A DNA stretch of 64,000 nucleotides, taken from NCBI GenBank assembly GCA_009599575.1, contig VWND01000023.1, positions 43,501-107,500 of the forward strand, given 5' to 3'. The notes beneath the pieces are model-generated. The model was not told the origin of the DNA, ran no database searches, and saw only the letters and a program-made list of their open reading frames with translations. The stretch is from Blumeriella jaapii (lineage: Eukaryota > Ascomycota > Leotiomycetes > Helotiales > Drepanopezizaceae). Positions within the stretch are counted from its first letter, which is position 1, and every line of letters begins with the position of its first letter. Shown here one piece after another: positions 32,802 through 43,691 of the stretch. The translations under genes were made by a program, and so were the position numbers.

Positions 32802-34375
32802 ATGTCCATTCCAGGCTTAGGACAAGCTGCATCTGCAGTCAGTATCTTGTTCAATTCTCCCTGTGTCCCAGGCTGACTGCAAAAGGCGACATTTTCAGCG
32901 CCAATTGCAGCACTTACGCCCACATTCCACAATCTTGAGCAGAACTCAGAATGGCGTTTTGAAGTCGCCGTTGGGCAAAAAATTGAAGTCAAGGTTTGCA
33001 TCTCAAAAGTCCAAATTGAAGACTCTAGCTAACGTTTGCTCATATTCTCTCGGGAACCGCCGAGGTCTTTGGGACGGAGCTCGCCTTGAACCACACCTAC
33101 ACATTCCGCGGCATCAAAGCTTCCATATTCACATGGCATGGCTGTCAGATCGAGGTCACTGGCTCTTGCGAGGAGTACACGGCAGAGGAGACACCCATGA
33201 CCCAATATGCCAACACACATTTCGCACTGGAGAAGCTACGCGACGAGGCGGCGCAAAATGGACAGGATGGACCACGGGTTCTGATTGTAGGGCCGACTGA
33301 TGCAGGGAAGACGAGTCTGGTGAAGCTCCTCACGGCGTATGCGATACGGACGGGCCGACAGCCGATGGTGATCAACACGGACTCGAAGGAGGGCTTGCTA
33401 TCGATTCCTGGGACGTTGACGGCTACGCCATTCGCTTCGATTATCGATGTGGAGCAGGGATGGGGGAGTAGTCCAACAAGTACTTCAAACCCGGTGCCTG
33501 TGAAGCTGCCACTTTGCTACTACTACGGAATGCCGAGTCCGGAAGACAACACAAAGCTGTACAAGCCTATGATCTCAAGACTGGCGCTGGCTGCTATGAG
33601 CAGACTTTCTGAAGATCTGACGATCAAGTCGACTGGGATGATAATCGATACACCAGGGGTCATCAGTCAAGGGAAGGGAGGTTATGAGCTGATATCACAT
33701 ATCGTCTCCGAATTCTCAGGTCAGCCCTTCTGCTACGCTGTTCACGCATTTCTTAACGTCCGCAGTGAACGTCATTTTTGTCATTGGTTCGGAAAGACTG
33801 CATAGCGAAATGCAACGCCGCTTCTCGACCTACAAGACATCGAACGACGATTCGATAAACCTTGTAAAGCTCGACAAATCTGGAGGCTGCGTAGACAGAG
33901 ACGAGTCTTTCCTGCGACAAGTCCGAGAGGCATCCTTAAAAGAGTACTTCTTCGGTGACCTGAGGACAACATTGAGCCCCCATACTCAACAGCTTGGGTT
34001 TGACGATGTTGTGATCTACAAGATCCGAGAAGGTAATGGTCCTCCTTCCCATGTGGGGGCTCCATCTGATTCATTGCAGCGGACGTCCAGTCATTCATGC
34101 CGGGTGGCGAGGAGGAAGGAGAGAAGCAGATCTACGAGAAGGTCGAGCCAAATGCTATGATGCTTCATTGTATGCTCGCTGTTCTCTACGCATCAACCAG
34201 CGACTCCCAGGACACCATCCGAGACGCGAGTGTGATGGGATTTGTTTTCGTGACGGAAGTAGACGAGAAAAGAAGCAGGTTCAAGGCTCTAGCTCCGATG
34301 AATACGAAGATCGTGGATAGGCCTTTCATCTGGGGAACTTGGCCTGAGGCGTCACTCAGTCTGATAGGATCATGA
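32802..34375 (+). CDS. CLP1: CLP1, mRNA cleavage/polyadenylation factor subunit
   Basis: The model joins 32802-32837, 32886-32993, about 33044-33719, 33766-34032 and 34080-34375 (about 460 residues). Clp1 is a P-loop protein of cleavage factor IA that binds Pcf11. The first exon is MSIPGLGQAASA. Exon 2 ends EWRFEVAVGQKIEVK. Exon 3 holds HTYTFRGIKASIFTWHGC, YTAEETPM, the P-loop VGPTDAGKTSLVKLL, GTLTATPFASIIDVEQGWGS and GMIIDTPGVISQGKGGYELI. The end is PFIWGTWPEASLSLIGS. The second intron is abnormal: the exon should resume with ILSGTAEVFGTEL at 33044, but the bases before it are CAT where CAG is expected. The next AG (33063-33064) is in frame and would delete ILSGTAE. Downstream introns are normal. 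Confidence 0.9.
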
Positions 34376-34676
34376 TAATGATAATGAATGTGTACAAGAC
34401 TCTCTACGTGACTTCGATTGGTTCAGTTCAAGTCGAGTAGATACGTGGTTTTTACAGCGAACTGATTTGTCAGCGGTACATATAGTATCGCTCATGTTGA
34501 GATTGGTTGTAATGCCCTTGTGAAATACAAAATCAGATGACAATCCAAACTCCATTGCTACCCACCTGGGTCATTTTGACTGATCTTTACACTCTCCTAT
34601 GCTCGTTGACAGGTTCTACATCGACCTTTCATTCATTTAGTCGGTTTCCGGTCCCCCGAATATCGAATGGACCACC
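34376..34676. other. Convergent 3' flanks of CLP1 and the PMP3-like gene
   Basis: No coding frame is supported. The 61-codon minus frame at 34370-34555 has no character. Confidence 0.5.
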
Positions 34677-35257
34677 CTAGTCTCTCGTCTGAACCTTGTG
34701 GTCCCCCTTCACAGCCTCGTCATACGAAGGCGGAACGGCGCCTCCACTGCTTCCCTCCGCAGCGCTATTGTTCCAGGTGCCAGTAGACTGGTCCTGATGA
34801 ACGGGCGGGGCCATGGGAGCCGCAGTGCCGTATCCGCCACTGTTTCCCGGCTGAGGTCTGCCGCTCCGCTTCACTGCGCGGTGACTACCATCCACAACGA
34901 TGTATGTAACTCGGCCAGATTCTTGATCCGCGGGGAGCGCGTCGTAATCGTGCTCGGGGAATTTTGCGATGATGTACCAGGCGTGCAGGAGACCTGGAAC
35001 GAAGCCAAGCATGCAGAGACAGATGTTGATGAGGGAGTCGGCCGAGCAGATGCCTCTTTTCACCCATACTGTGTGGCGTTAGCTATGTCTACTGTACAGA
35101 ATGGCTTCCAAATGGATGCTGAGCAGTCAAGAGCAACTCCTGGGGGGGGACTTGAAAGGTGCTTTGGCAGGGGCGGGGGGAGGCAAATTCGAGTCTTACC
35201 GGCAAGAGGAGGGAAGAGGATGGCGATCAGGCCGAGGAAAATGTCAGGGGAACACAT
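34677..35257 (-). CDS. PMP3/SNA-type small membrane protein with a PPSY motif
   Basis: The model joins 35257-35200 and 35068-34677, giving 149 residues. PMP3/UPF0057 proteins are stress-related proteolipids of the plasma membrane or the vacuolar pathway. Exon 1 is [19 protein letters not shown]. The intron joins it to [20 protein letters not shown], reproducing the family's first helix and the loop before the second helix ([14 protein letters not shown]). The hydrophilic tail of about 95 residues is like that of yeast Sna3/Sna4 and carries VPPSYDEAV, a PPxY motif that in those proteins recruits the Rsp5 ubiquitin ligase. The tail marks it as the long form; plain PMP3 is about 55 residues. It is divergent from Rpc37, sharing a 315-bp upstream region. 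Confidence 0.92.
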
Positions 35258-35572
35258 CTTTGTCGGATTTATCAGAGGTTCGTGTATGCGATATTGGAAT
35301 GAAAGGAAAAGAGCGTAGGCTGTTGAGTATTTGAATGAGGGTTGAGGTAGGTGGGTGGTCTTGTGAATGAAAGTCAGCTGCCTGACGGTCTCGCTCTTCG
35401 TAGTCATCTGTGGCTGAGTAAGCCCCCATGTAGGCTAAGAACAGTACAGTAGTGCACTCACTAGCTTCTACCCCGCGATCTGCCCGGAAGCGATAGGAAA
35501 TCGATTAGAAAATAATTTTTAGACATCGAGATTCAAGACACTCGACACTTTTACCCAGAGAATATCGACAAC

Positions 35573-36730
35573 ATGGAAGATTTCCAAATCGAACACGATC
35601 CAGACCCGATCAAGGCATCATACGAAGTATTCGTCAAACCGCATCTCTCTGCTAATAAGCAGATGTATGTACTTCAATTCCCAAATCGCGACGCCAGACA
35701 AAATTACAGCAAGAAAAATGCCTCCGAGCCTCTCAAGATGCGTATCAAACCCAATGCGGGCATGGTCGAGCTGGACGTGCCAATGGATGTGCGCAACAAC
35801 TACGACCAACGGAAAGGTGCTACATGGGGAGGCGCAATGAAGAAGAGCGCAGAGACCAAGGGGGCTGGCAGTCACGGCTTGCCGGGTGGGTTTGGTATTG
35901 GAGGAGTGCCGCCAGGAGGAAGAGGCAGAGGAGCAAGAGGAATTGAGGACGTGCAAGCACTCCAGGATGAGATTCTGGCAAACTTCGAGAATGCTATCCA
36001 GAGGGAGCAAGTCCTGACGAAACAGACCTTGGGAGGACAAGCTATCTCGAATGATGAGACCACACCACAGTACATGATCGGAACTTTTTTGAACGGTAAG
36101 TCGAATCTTCGGTGCTATGATTTCCAATGCTGATACTGTTCAGACCAGTTGCACCTTACTCCCGTCGATACAGTTGTCCAGATGCGCCCTCAATTTCATC
36201 ACATCGACGCACAGTCCGAGCAAGAACGGGCAATCAGAGGACGCGATGCGGCATTGGGTTCTCGGGCTGCCCCCGAAGCTCGTGTTGTACACGTGACTGT
36301 GAAGACGAGCATCGATGGTGAAGAAGCCAACGCCGATAGCATGGACAAAAGAATACAGGATGCGCAATCGGAGAACTGGAAGAGCCATCGCTTCGTCGAC
36401 GAGGATGCTGAAGAAACTTGGGCGGGCTACAATGCCAACCTGTTCGTGGGCATTGGTGGTACTGAGATCGACGATGAACTGCTCGATAAAGTGCCTAAAT
36501 TGTCAAGCATCCTGGACAACGCCGATTACCTGAATGCAATTAGCGCTCCGAACGACGCGGCCAAGCTATCGAGAAGCCAAAAGGTGAAGAAGGGAAAGAG
36601 AAAGGGCAAGGGCAAGGAGAAGGCCACCGAGGCAGACGAAGCAGAGAGCGATACTTCGGGTGCTATGTCTGATCCTTCATTATCCGACACTGACGCTGAA
36701 GCTGAAGATGAATCTCTCGCCGTCGGCTGA
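35573..36730 (+). CDS. RPC37: RNA polymerase III subunit Rpc37 (RPC5/Sin-type)
   Basis: The model joins 35573-36095 and 36144-36730, giving 369 residues. Rpc37 pairs with Rpc53 as the TFIIF-like Pol III module for initiation, termination and recycling. The start MEDFQIEHDPDPIKASYEVF leads into VKPHLSANKQMYVLQFPNRD, a typical N-terminal block. A Gly-rich stretch (GGFGIGGVPPGGRGRGARG) lies near 110-130. Splicing restores GTFLNDQLHLTPVDTVVQMR and then PQFHHIDAQSEQER, characteristic of the family's dimerisation domain. The C-terminus has a lysine/glycine run (KVKKGKRKGKGKEKA) and an acidic Ser/Asp tail. I found no frame problem. Confidence 0.92.
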
Positions 36731-37157
36731 AGCTCTGGGACACGGAGTCCGGGATATTTGTGGGTGGAGTTTTTCTGCATACTTGGGTCTGGGAGAGAGA
36801 AAAAAGATACCCCGCATCACTTGGAGCTTGGAAATACCCGGGATAGACCTCGTGAGAGCAATTTCTGTATGACTTTCGGAATATGCCACCATCTCATTCA
36901 TTTCTCGGGAGATTCTCTGCAAGCACTTGCTACAGCATTCAGGTAGGTAGGTGCATTGTTTTTTTGAGGTTGTTCTGGCCCGGCTGGTCGGTTGGCATGA
37001 AGTAAAACCGAAGTTCCGAATAAGCTCGATAAGATAAGGCGCGGCGCAGACGCGAACCGCGATAAGTTCTGTATTAGGGCGTCATCGTTTCGAGTCTCCG
37101 GTAACCTCGCACACAAGTCAACCTCAACCTTCCCGTGTCCAAATTACGGGTTTTACG
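36731..37157. other. Intergenic between Rpc37 and DDB1
   Basis: The two genes are in the same orientation, 427 bp apart. Nothing beyond promoter-like sequence is visible. A short TAGGTAGG repeat lies at about 36942-36951. Confidence 0.5.
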
Positions 37158-40100
37158 ATGTCGTATCTTGCGCCAATACATCGTCCCAGCAGTGTACGGC
37201 ACGCTTTGAAGCTGTGTCTAATAGCTGAGCATGAAGAGTGTATTGTGCTTGGGTATGTTCGTTCGCATGTCAAACTGCATCGTTTCCCGCCACTGATTTG
37301 CTTGCAGAAGAGGAAATCGGATAGAAGTATGGCAAGCCGGCGAAGATGGCGGTCTCACAATGCTCACGTCGGCGCCGATATACGGTACCATCACCATGCT
37401 CGCTAAAATTCGCCCTGAGATTGCCAACAGCGCCGACCAGCTTTTCGTTGGCACCTCACGCTTTCAATACTTCACCCTGGCCTACAACAAAGATCTCCGA
37501 GCGTTGGAGACAAGACAAAGCTTCGTGGATGTCGAGGAGAGACACATGCACGATTCGCAGAGCAGAGATCTGGTTCTGGTGGATCCTACTGGGAGATACA
37601 TGGTGCTTGAGCTCTTTGAGGGAGTGTTGAACTGCTTCAGGCTTCTCAAGAAGCCGCGGAAAGGTAAGTTGGAGATCTTGGACAAGCCAGAGCAGACGAG
37701 AATTACAGAGTTGAGGGTTCGAGCAACGACGTTTCTGTATACCGAGACGAGACAGCCCAAGATCGCCTTCTTGTTCGAGGATGGTACTGGTGGTAAGGTG
37801 CGGCTGGCGACGTATAGATTGGTGGACGACAAGTTGCAATGGTCGAGATTCGATCCCAATAGGGACCGGGAAAACGAACTTTCTGACCTAGATCCTGCCG
37901 CTAGTCATCTCATTCCCATCCCCAAGAATGCCGGTCAGAAGCGATACATTGTGCGGCATTCAACAGTACCCAAGGCACATCTTGGCGGGGTCGTTGTGGT
38001 AGGCGAGACAAAGTTCACGTATCTGGACGACGAGAGTAAAGCGGTCATCGACTATCCTTTAAAAACCCCGGGAATTTTTGTTGCGTGGGTACCAGTCGAC
38101 GATCAGCGGTTCTTGATAGGGGATGACTACGGCAACCTTCACCTCTTGACCATCCACAGCAGTAATGAGGGAGAGGTTCTGGGCATGAAGCTGTTGCTTC
38201 TAGGAACTATTTCCAAAGCTACTACCATGGTCAACCTGGGAAGAGGCATCTTCTTTGTAGGATCGCATGAAGCAGACTCCCAAGTCATCAAAATCAACTT
38301 TCAGGGCGACAACGAGTACATCACAATCATTCAGACGTTGCAAAACGTTGCTCCTTTTCTCGATTTTGCGGTGATGGACATGGGCAATCGGGAAGGAGAA
38401 AGTCAATCGAATGAATATTCCACGGGACAAGCTCGTCTGATCACTGGCAGCGGCGCCTTTCAAAGCGGGAGTCTGAGAAGCATACGAAGTGGTGTGGGCT
38501 TAGAAGATATCGGTATCCTTGTTGATGAAATCGAGGATATCCGAGATGTTTACTCTTTACGTTCCAGTGCAGGGGCCTCGTTTGATGACATTTTAGTCGT
38601 CTCCTTTCCAACAGAAACCCGCGTGTTCACATTCATGGGAGAAGTTGAGGAGGTTGCTGAGTTCGGAGGTCTAGATCTGAGCCGCCAAACGTTACTGGCA
38701 ACGAGTCTTCCAAGTGGTCTGATATTGCAAGTCACCGATAATTCTGTCAAGATTTCCGGACATAGCCCGTTGTGTGCTGCTGCAGAATGGAAGCCTCCAC
38801 CTGGAGAGTACATCACGGACGTTTCTGCCAACGATGACCATGTCTTGATCTCAGCCAGTGGCACTACTCTTGTGTCTTTAGACATTAGACAGGGGTTGAG
38901 GGAAGTTGCAACTCAGTCTCTCGCGGCGGCAGATCAAGTCGCGTGCGTACACGTTCCCAAAAATCTCTCCAATATCGGAATTGTTGGATTTTGGAAGTCT
39001 GGGTCAATATCAGTTCTGAATCTCAATAGTTTGGAAATAATCTTTTCAGAGGATCTTCGACGAAACAACAGTGCATCTACTCCAAGACACGTTATCATGA
39101 CTCAGGTCCTGCCAGAAGCTACATCTGGACCAACACTGTTTGTTGCAATGGAAGATGGAGTTGTCTTGACCTTCAACGTGGATAAGTCGACATATGAACT
39201 TTCCGGCAGGAAGAGCATTGTTCTCGGAACGGAGCACGCTAAATTCCATCTTTTGCCTCGTGAAGGAGGACTCAACAATGTTCTTGCTACTTGCGAACAC
39301 CCTAGCTTGATCTACGGCTCAGAAGGTCGAATCGTCTATTCAGCCGTGACGGCTGACGACGCCAGATGCGCGTGTCCCTTTAACGGCGAGGAATATCCCG
39401 AATCTGTTATTGTCGCTACTCAGCAATGCTTGAAGATCTCCTCGATCGATACCAAGAGGCAAACTCATGTGCGAACAGTGCCTGTGGGAAAGACCGTGAG
39501 GAGATTAGCACATTCCGGTGCGGAACGAGCGTTCGGAATTGGCTGCATTGAACGCACGATTGAGAATGGCGAAGAGATGTATAACAGTACATTCTCTCTC
39601 GTCGAAGATGTGAAGTTCGCTGAAGTTGGCACCGCGTGGCCGCTCCAAAACGAGAACGGGACGGAGCTCATTGAGTGTATCATACGCACCGAATTTCTTG
39701 ACGCTCACGAAGAGCTTGCCGAGAGATTTATCGTCGGTACGAGTTTTCTTGATGAGGATTCTGCCGATTCCAACATTAAGGGTCGATTACTCGTGTTCGG
39801 AATCGATCCAAAGAAGAATCCCTATGTTGTTGATTCGCTGGACCTGAAGTGCGCGTGCCGACGAGTCGCCATGCTGAATGACAAGATTGTGGCCGTGCTC
39901 AATAAGACTGTCGCCATGTTCAACTACGTCGAGACGACCGAGAAGTCAGCCCAATTCAACAAGATCGCCACATTCCGAAGCGCGACAGTCCCAATCGATA
40001 TCGCCGTTACAGGTAACATCATCGCTATATCTGACATGATGCAATCTCTCTCGATCGTCGAATACATGCCAGGAGAAGGAGGACTGCCCGATAAGTTGGA

Positions 40101-40706
40101 ACAGGTAGCAAGAGACTATCAAGCATGTTGGGGCACAGCTGTGGGAGACATCGGTGACCATACGTGGTTAGAGAGTGATCACCACGGAAACCTGTCGGTA
40201 CTGCAGCGCAATGTTGATGGCGTAACGCTTGAGGACAGGAAGAGGTTACGATGCATTGGGGAGTTGAACCTTGGGGAGCAGGTAAACGTGATCAAGAAGA
40301 TCACTGTCGATCCTTCGCCGACTGCCATGGTGGTCCCCAAGGCATTTCTAGCAACTGTGAGTCTCCTATTTACTCTTTTGACATTTCTTGACTGATGACT
40401 GCACAGACTGAAGGTTCTATCTACCTCTTCGCGGCTATCCTACCCCATGCTCTAGAAGTCTTGATCCGCCTGCAGGAAAATATCACACACAACGTCGGCA
40501 CACTTGGGAACCTCGATTTCAAGATCTACCGCTCCTTCAAGTCTGCTGAACGTGTCACGGAGGAGCCTTTCCGCTTCGTGGATGGCGAACTGATTGAGAG
40601 ATTCCTAGACGAGAGCGAGGAGATGCAGCAACAGATTTGTGAGGGGCTAGGACACTCAGTCGAGGCCGTCCGCGACATGGTGGAGAACCTGAAGCGTCTG
40701 CATTAA
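37158..40706 (+). CDS. DDB1: DDB1, damaged-DNA-binding/CUL4 adaptor protein
   Basis: The model joins 37158-37252, 37308-40356 and 40407-40706, giving 1147 residues, close to the usual ~1140. DDB1 is the triple beta-propeller adaptor of CUL4 ubiquitin ligases, acting in DNA repair and chromatin control. Splicing of exon 1 gives CIVLGRGNRIEVWQAGEDGG and then LTMLTSAPIYGTI; the internal Met at 37360 would lose the first blade. Other family blocks are DLVLVDPTGRYMVLELFEG, GGVVVVGETKFTYLDD and DDYGNLHLL. The C-terminal CPSF_A-like part has GRLLVFGID, VAVLNKTVAMFNY and DHHGNLSVLQRN. The final exon is TEGSIYLFAAILPHALEVL, ending MVENLKRLH. Related CPSF160 and SF3B3 are larger or lack these spacings, so DDB1 is favoured. 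It lies 427 bp downstream of Rpc37. Confidence 0.94.
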
Positions 40707-41126
40707 TAAGGGATCATGAAACGAATCGAGGCCCGTGATTGATCAGGCTGGAGCGAAGAAATGCGGTGTCTAATGTCTGATGAGGGGATATTTTGATCAT
40801 TCATTGGCGTTCTGGATCATCCGCTGCAAACAAGCCCATGTCAAGCGTAAAACGGTGCTTAGGGGCACCTATGTAAATGAGGTCAATGTAAAATACTTGC
40901 CAAATGAGCAACTTACCGCTTTACTCTACCAGTACTTGACAAGCGCCGTCTAAACCGCGTTCTCTATTAAGATCATGTTCTCCTTCCCATCCGCGGTTTC
41001 GGCAAGCTCTCTCCGCTCAGCTTAAAGGACCGAACCATTCTCCACTGCATTCCAGATGAAATGGCCAACCTCAAACTCTCTGTGAAAGAGCGACCGAGTT
41101 AGTCTTCGAGACTGCTCTGCCACTCT
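40707..41126. other. Intergenic, 3' flank of DDB1
   Basis: No coding frame or repeat is recognisable in these 420 bp. Confidence 0.5.
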
Positions 41127-41692
41127 TCATATTGATTTCGGCTGGGATATTCTCTTGAGTGGTAAGAGCCGATTAAGAAGCAGAGGATTTCGTAAGCCTT
41201 CCATAGACAATGGTAGGTAGAGAAGGACATTGTTCGACACGACGTAGGACCTCAACTTCTCATCCTCAAGTCCAACCACAAAGGCAAAGGTGATCGATCG
41301 ACTAGGGGATATACCGGTCTGGATGCGATTACCGCCGACTTCCGAAAGGCGTAGATAGAAAGCCTCGTTCGAGGTCCTCTTCCCCCGGTCTTCTTCAGGA
41401 GAGCAAGGGTTCGCTGTAGTACGTACGGCGATAGCGTCTACTTCTCTTTTTGGGCAAGATCTCGCTCTTCCCAAATGACATCAAGCTCCTCCTCCACTGC
41501 GTCTTCTTCTGCCGGGAACGGGATCTTTAACCATGCAATCGCGTCATTCTTTCTCTTGAGCCGTGGCGACAAGTCTGTTTGCCATGATAGAACGCATGCG
41601 TGGATTTGTTCTAGGGCGTTTGGCGGGCTCTCCTGTAAAGAAGGATCGATGTAGCTCTGAGATACATGGGAGCTCGGTCGCGTTTCCTTCAC
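41127..41692 (-). pseudogene. Possible broken or misread small gene, two frames
   Basis: Two adjacent minus-strand frames look protein-like. The first (41692-41438) contains ALEQIHACVLSWQTDLSPRL and EEELDVIWEERDLAQKEK. The second (41474-41127) contains SNEAFYLRLSEVGGNRIQTG and SPSRSITFAFVVGLEDEK and ends PLLLNRLLPLKRISQPKSI. A donor-like GTAGAC and an acceptor-like CCTGAAG lie between them, but the join is out of phase; I found no splice that keeps the frame. It may be a pseudogene, a gene with a one-base error, or two unrelated chance frames. I do not recognise a family. Confidence 0.33.
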
Positions 41693-41709
41693 AGTCTCCT
41701 TTCCCGGTT

Positions 41710-41806
41710 TCTCTACTTACCTGGGTAGGTAACGTATGTACCTACCGACCTACCTACCTACCTAGGTACCTACCTACCTTTCTACCCACCTACCTGGTAT
41801 CATTCG
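41710..41806. repeat. Degenerate CCTA/TACC tetranucleotide tract
   Basis: Many CCTA units (ACCTACCTACCTACC with TAGGTACC and GTAGGTAA variants) extend over about 95 bp. A similar tract appears at about 61855-61910. It is not a telomeric repeat. Confidence 0.8.
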
Positions 41807-42401
41807 GTCTCGCAAAGAGTGGTACTGTACCGCTCAACGGCAACCATCATGGATGGCAAAGTCTGGCTAGCTCTGTATCACTAGCAGGGATGAGTGGGAA
41901 TGTACCAGACGAACAAATGATGACTGTTCGTTTGTGCACGCAGACAGCTATGTACAGTATGTACATACCTATTATAAGAAAAGGTCCCGGAGTAAGATTG
42001 GAAGATCCACTCTTGCTTTCAGTTCCTGCCAGAAAGGTACGGTTATTCGAGAAGCAGATGTAGAATATACTGTACAATATTTGCTTAGGTTCACACGAGA
42101 AGCAGTAGATAGAAGGCCATGGGCACAGTCTCAAGGCATGAGAATTGGTTTGATACCTGATCTTTGACCTGAGCACATCCAGGCCGTGGCTAGAAAGCCA
42201 TCCTACATAGGACTATCATTGAAATCCACCAAACGGGAAAGCAGCTGCCAGTTACTACTAGAGCACTAAGCCAGGCGCTTTGAGAAAACGACCCAGGCGC
42301 GATACAGGCAGACTCCAAAGACGCCCGATTTTTCGTGCATAGATACAGATCGCTACTAGTATCCCAAAACGCCTCTACACAAATTTCAAGTAAAGGCAAG
42401 C
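41807..42401. other. Intergenic, no gene seen
   Basis: This holds the 3' flank of the dehydrogenase. It contains a GTACAGTATGTAC near-palindrome near 41953. Short frames have no character. Confidence 0.45.
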
Positions 42402-43691
42402 CTACTCACCCCCCTGAAGATATCTGTAAACGACGGAGAAGTCTCTTCCCTTGCAATCCTCCTGCTGCTCAGCTGCCTCGTACACTTCACTAGCTCTCTC
42501 ACCGAGCTCTATTCGCGCACCAGCCTCACCGGCAGCAAAGATTGCAAGATTCAGATCCTTCCTCATCAAATGGACTCCGAAGCCACCGCTATAATCGCGG
42601 GACGCCGGAGAATCCATAACACCCTTGACAGGATTGTTTACCTCGCTTGGCCAACATCTTCCTGTGCTGATATTGATCAAGTTGCTCAATACTTTCGCAT
42701 CGAGACCACATTTTATGCCAAAATTCAGAGCCTCTGCAGTAGCTATGTTATTGATAGCAAGGAGATAGTTATTTGCCAGCTTTGCAGATAAACCGGCACC
42801 TTGCGGCCCACAGTGAATGACCTTCTTACCCATCAAGAGTAAGATAGGCTCTACTTTAGAGACGATGGAATCGGAGGCGCCAAGCATGAAAGTAAGAGTA
42901 CCAGCTGTAGCTCCTACAACACCTCCGGACATTGGAGCGTCAACAAATCTCCCGTGTTGAGTGGAGTGAACCGCGTTAGCGACTTCTCGTGACGACGAAG
43001 GATCTATCGTCGAACAATCGATGAAAAGGCGATCGGGATTTGCGACAACAGACTGGGAAAGCGGGGGTTTGAGGATCTGACCGAGAACGTTGTTTACGTG
43101 AGTGGCATTAGGTAAAACTGTGATGATAGTTGCCTATGAGAATGCTGTTAGACTTTGCCGAAATCAAGACCCGAGGAGATGGTTGCAATGATTGGGTATG
43201 AAGATCAGAGGATTGGCTTTGTTGTATAAATATTGAAATCACGAAAAGATCACCCAAGACGGGCGACCCCAACTTAGATCATTGATGGACAAACTCATCA
43301 CATCAGAGTAGACAAAACGGAAAAGGTTTTCTCAAAGACTTACAGAATCTTCAGCAGCTTCTCGAGCGTTCGCTGCAACATGAACCGAGGCTCCACCTGA
43401 TGTCGCCTTGGTTTCATTCTCGAACTTCTCACCGGCCTCGGGATTAATGTCGTAGACTCGGAGCGTGTCGGACGATGGCAGCTTAGCCCGGAGGTTTCGA
43501 GCCATGTTAAAACCTGTGTGTTGTCAGAGATGAATGGTCTCCGAGATTCGCGCGCACGACATACCCATTTGGCCGAGGCCTATGAAACCCCACTGCGCCT
43601 GCCTGCCAGTCGATGCGGAAAAGGCCCTTCGTTGTAATTGCAACGCAGACCGCACCAGAGGTGCAGCAATTCTAGAATTCGGCCTCATCAT
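42402..43691 (-). CDS. 3-hydroxyisobutyrate dehydrogenase, mitochondrial
   Basis: The model joins 43691-43565, 43513-43344 and 43133-42402, giving 342 residues. The enzyme oxidises 3-hydroxyisobutyrate to methylmalonate semialdehyde in valine breakdown. The first 30 residues are rich in Arg, Ser and Ala with few acids (LVRSALQLQRRAFSASTGRQ), a mitochondrial presequence. The NAD-binding motif is GFIGLGQMG|FNMARNLR, across the first intron. The substrate signature appears as RFVDAPMSGGVVGATAGTLT and the catalytic lysine region as GAGLSAKLANNYLLAINN. The C-terminus ends DFSVVYRYLQGGE; the last bases GGTGAG resemble a donor, but the in-frame stop follows at once. Beta-hydroxyacid dehydrogenases of other substrate types are possible, but the presequence and DAPMSGG favour this one. 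Confidence 0.93.

Noticed and set aside
41710..41806. TACC tract as an internal telomere
   Set aside because: The unit is CCTA, not TTAGGG, and it is degenerate.
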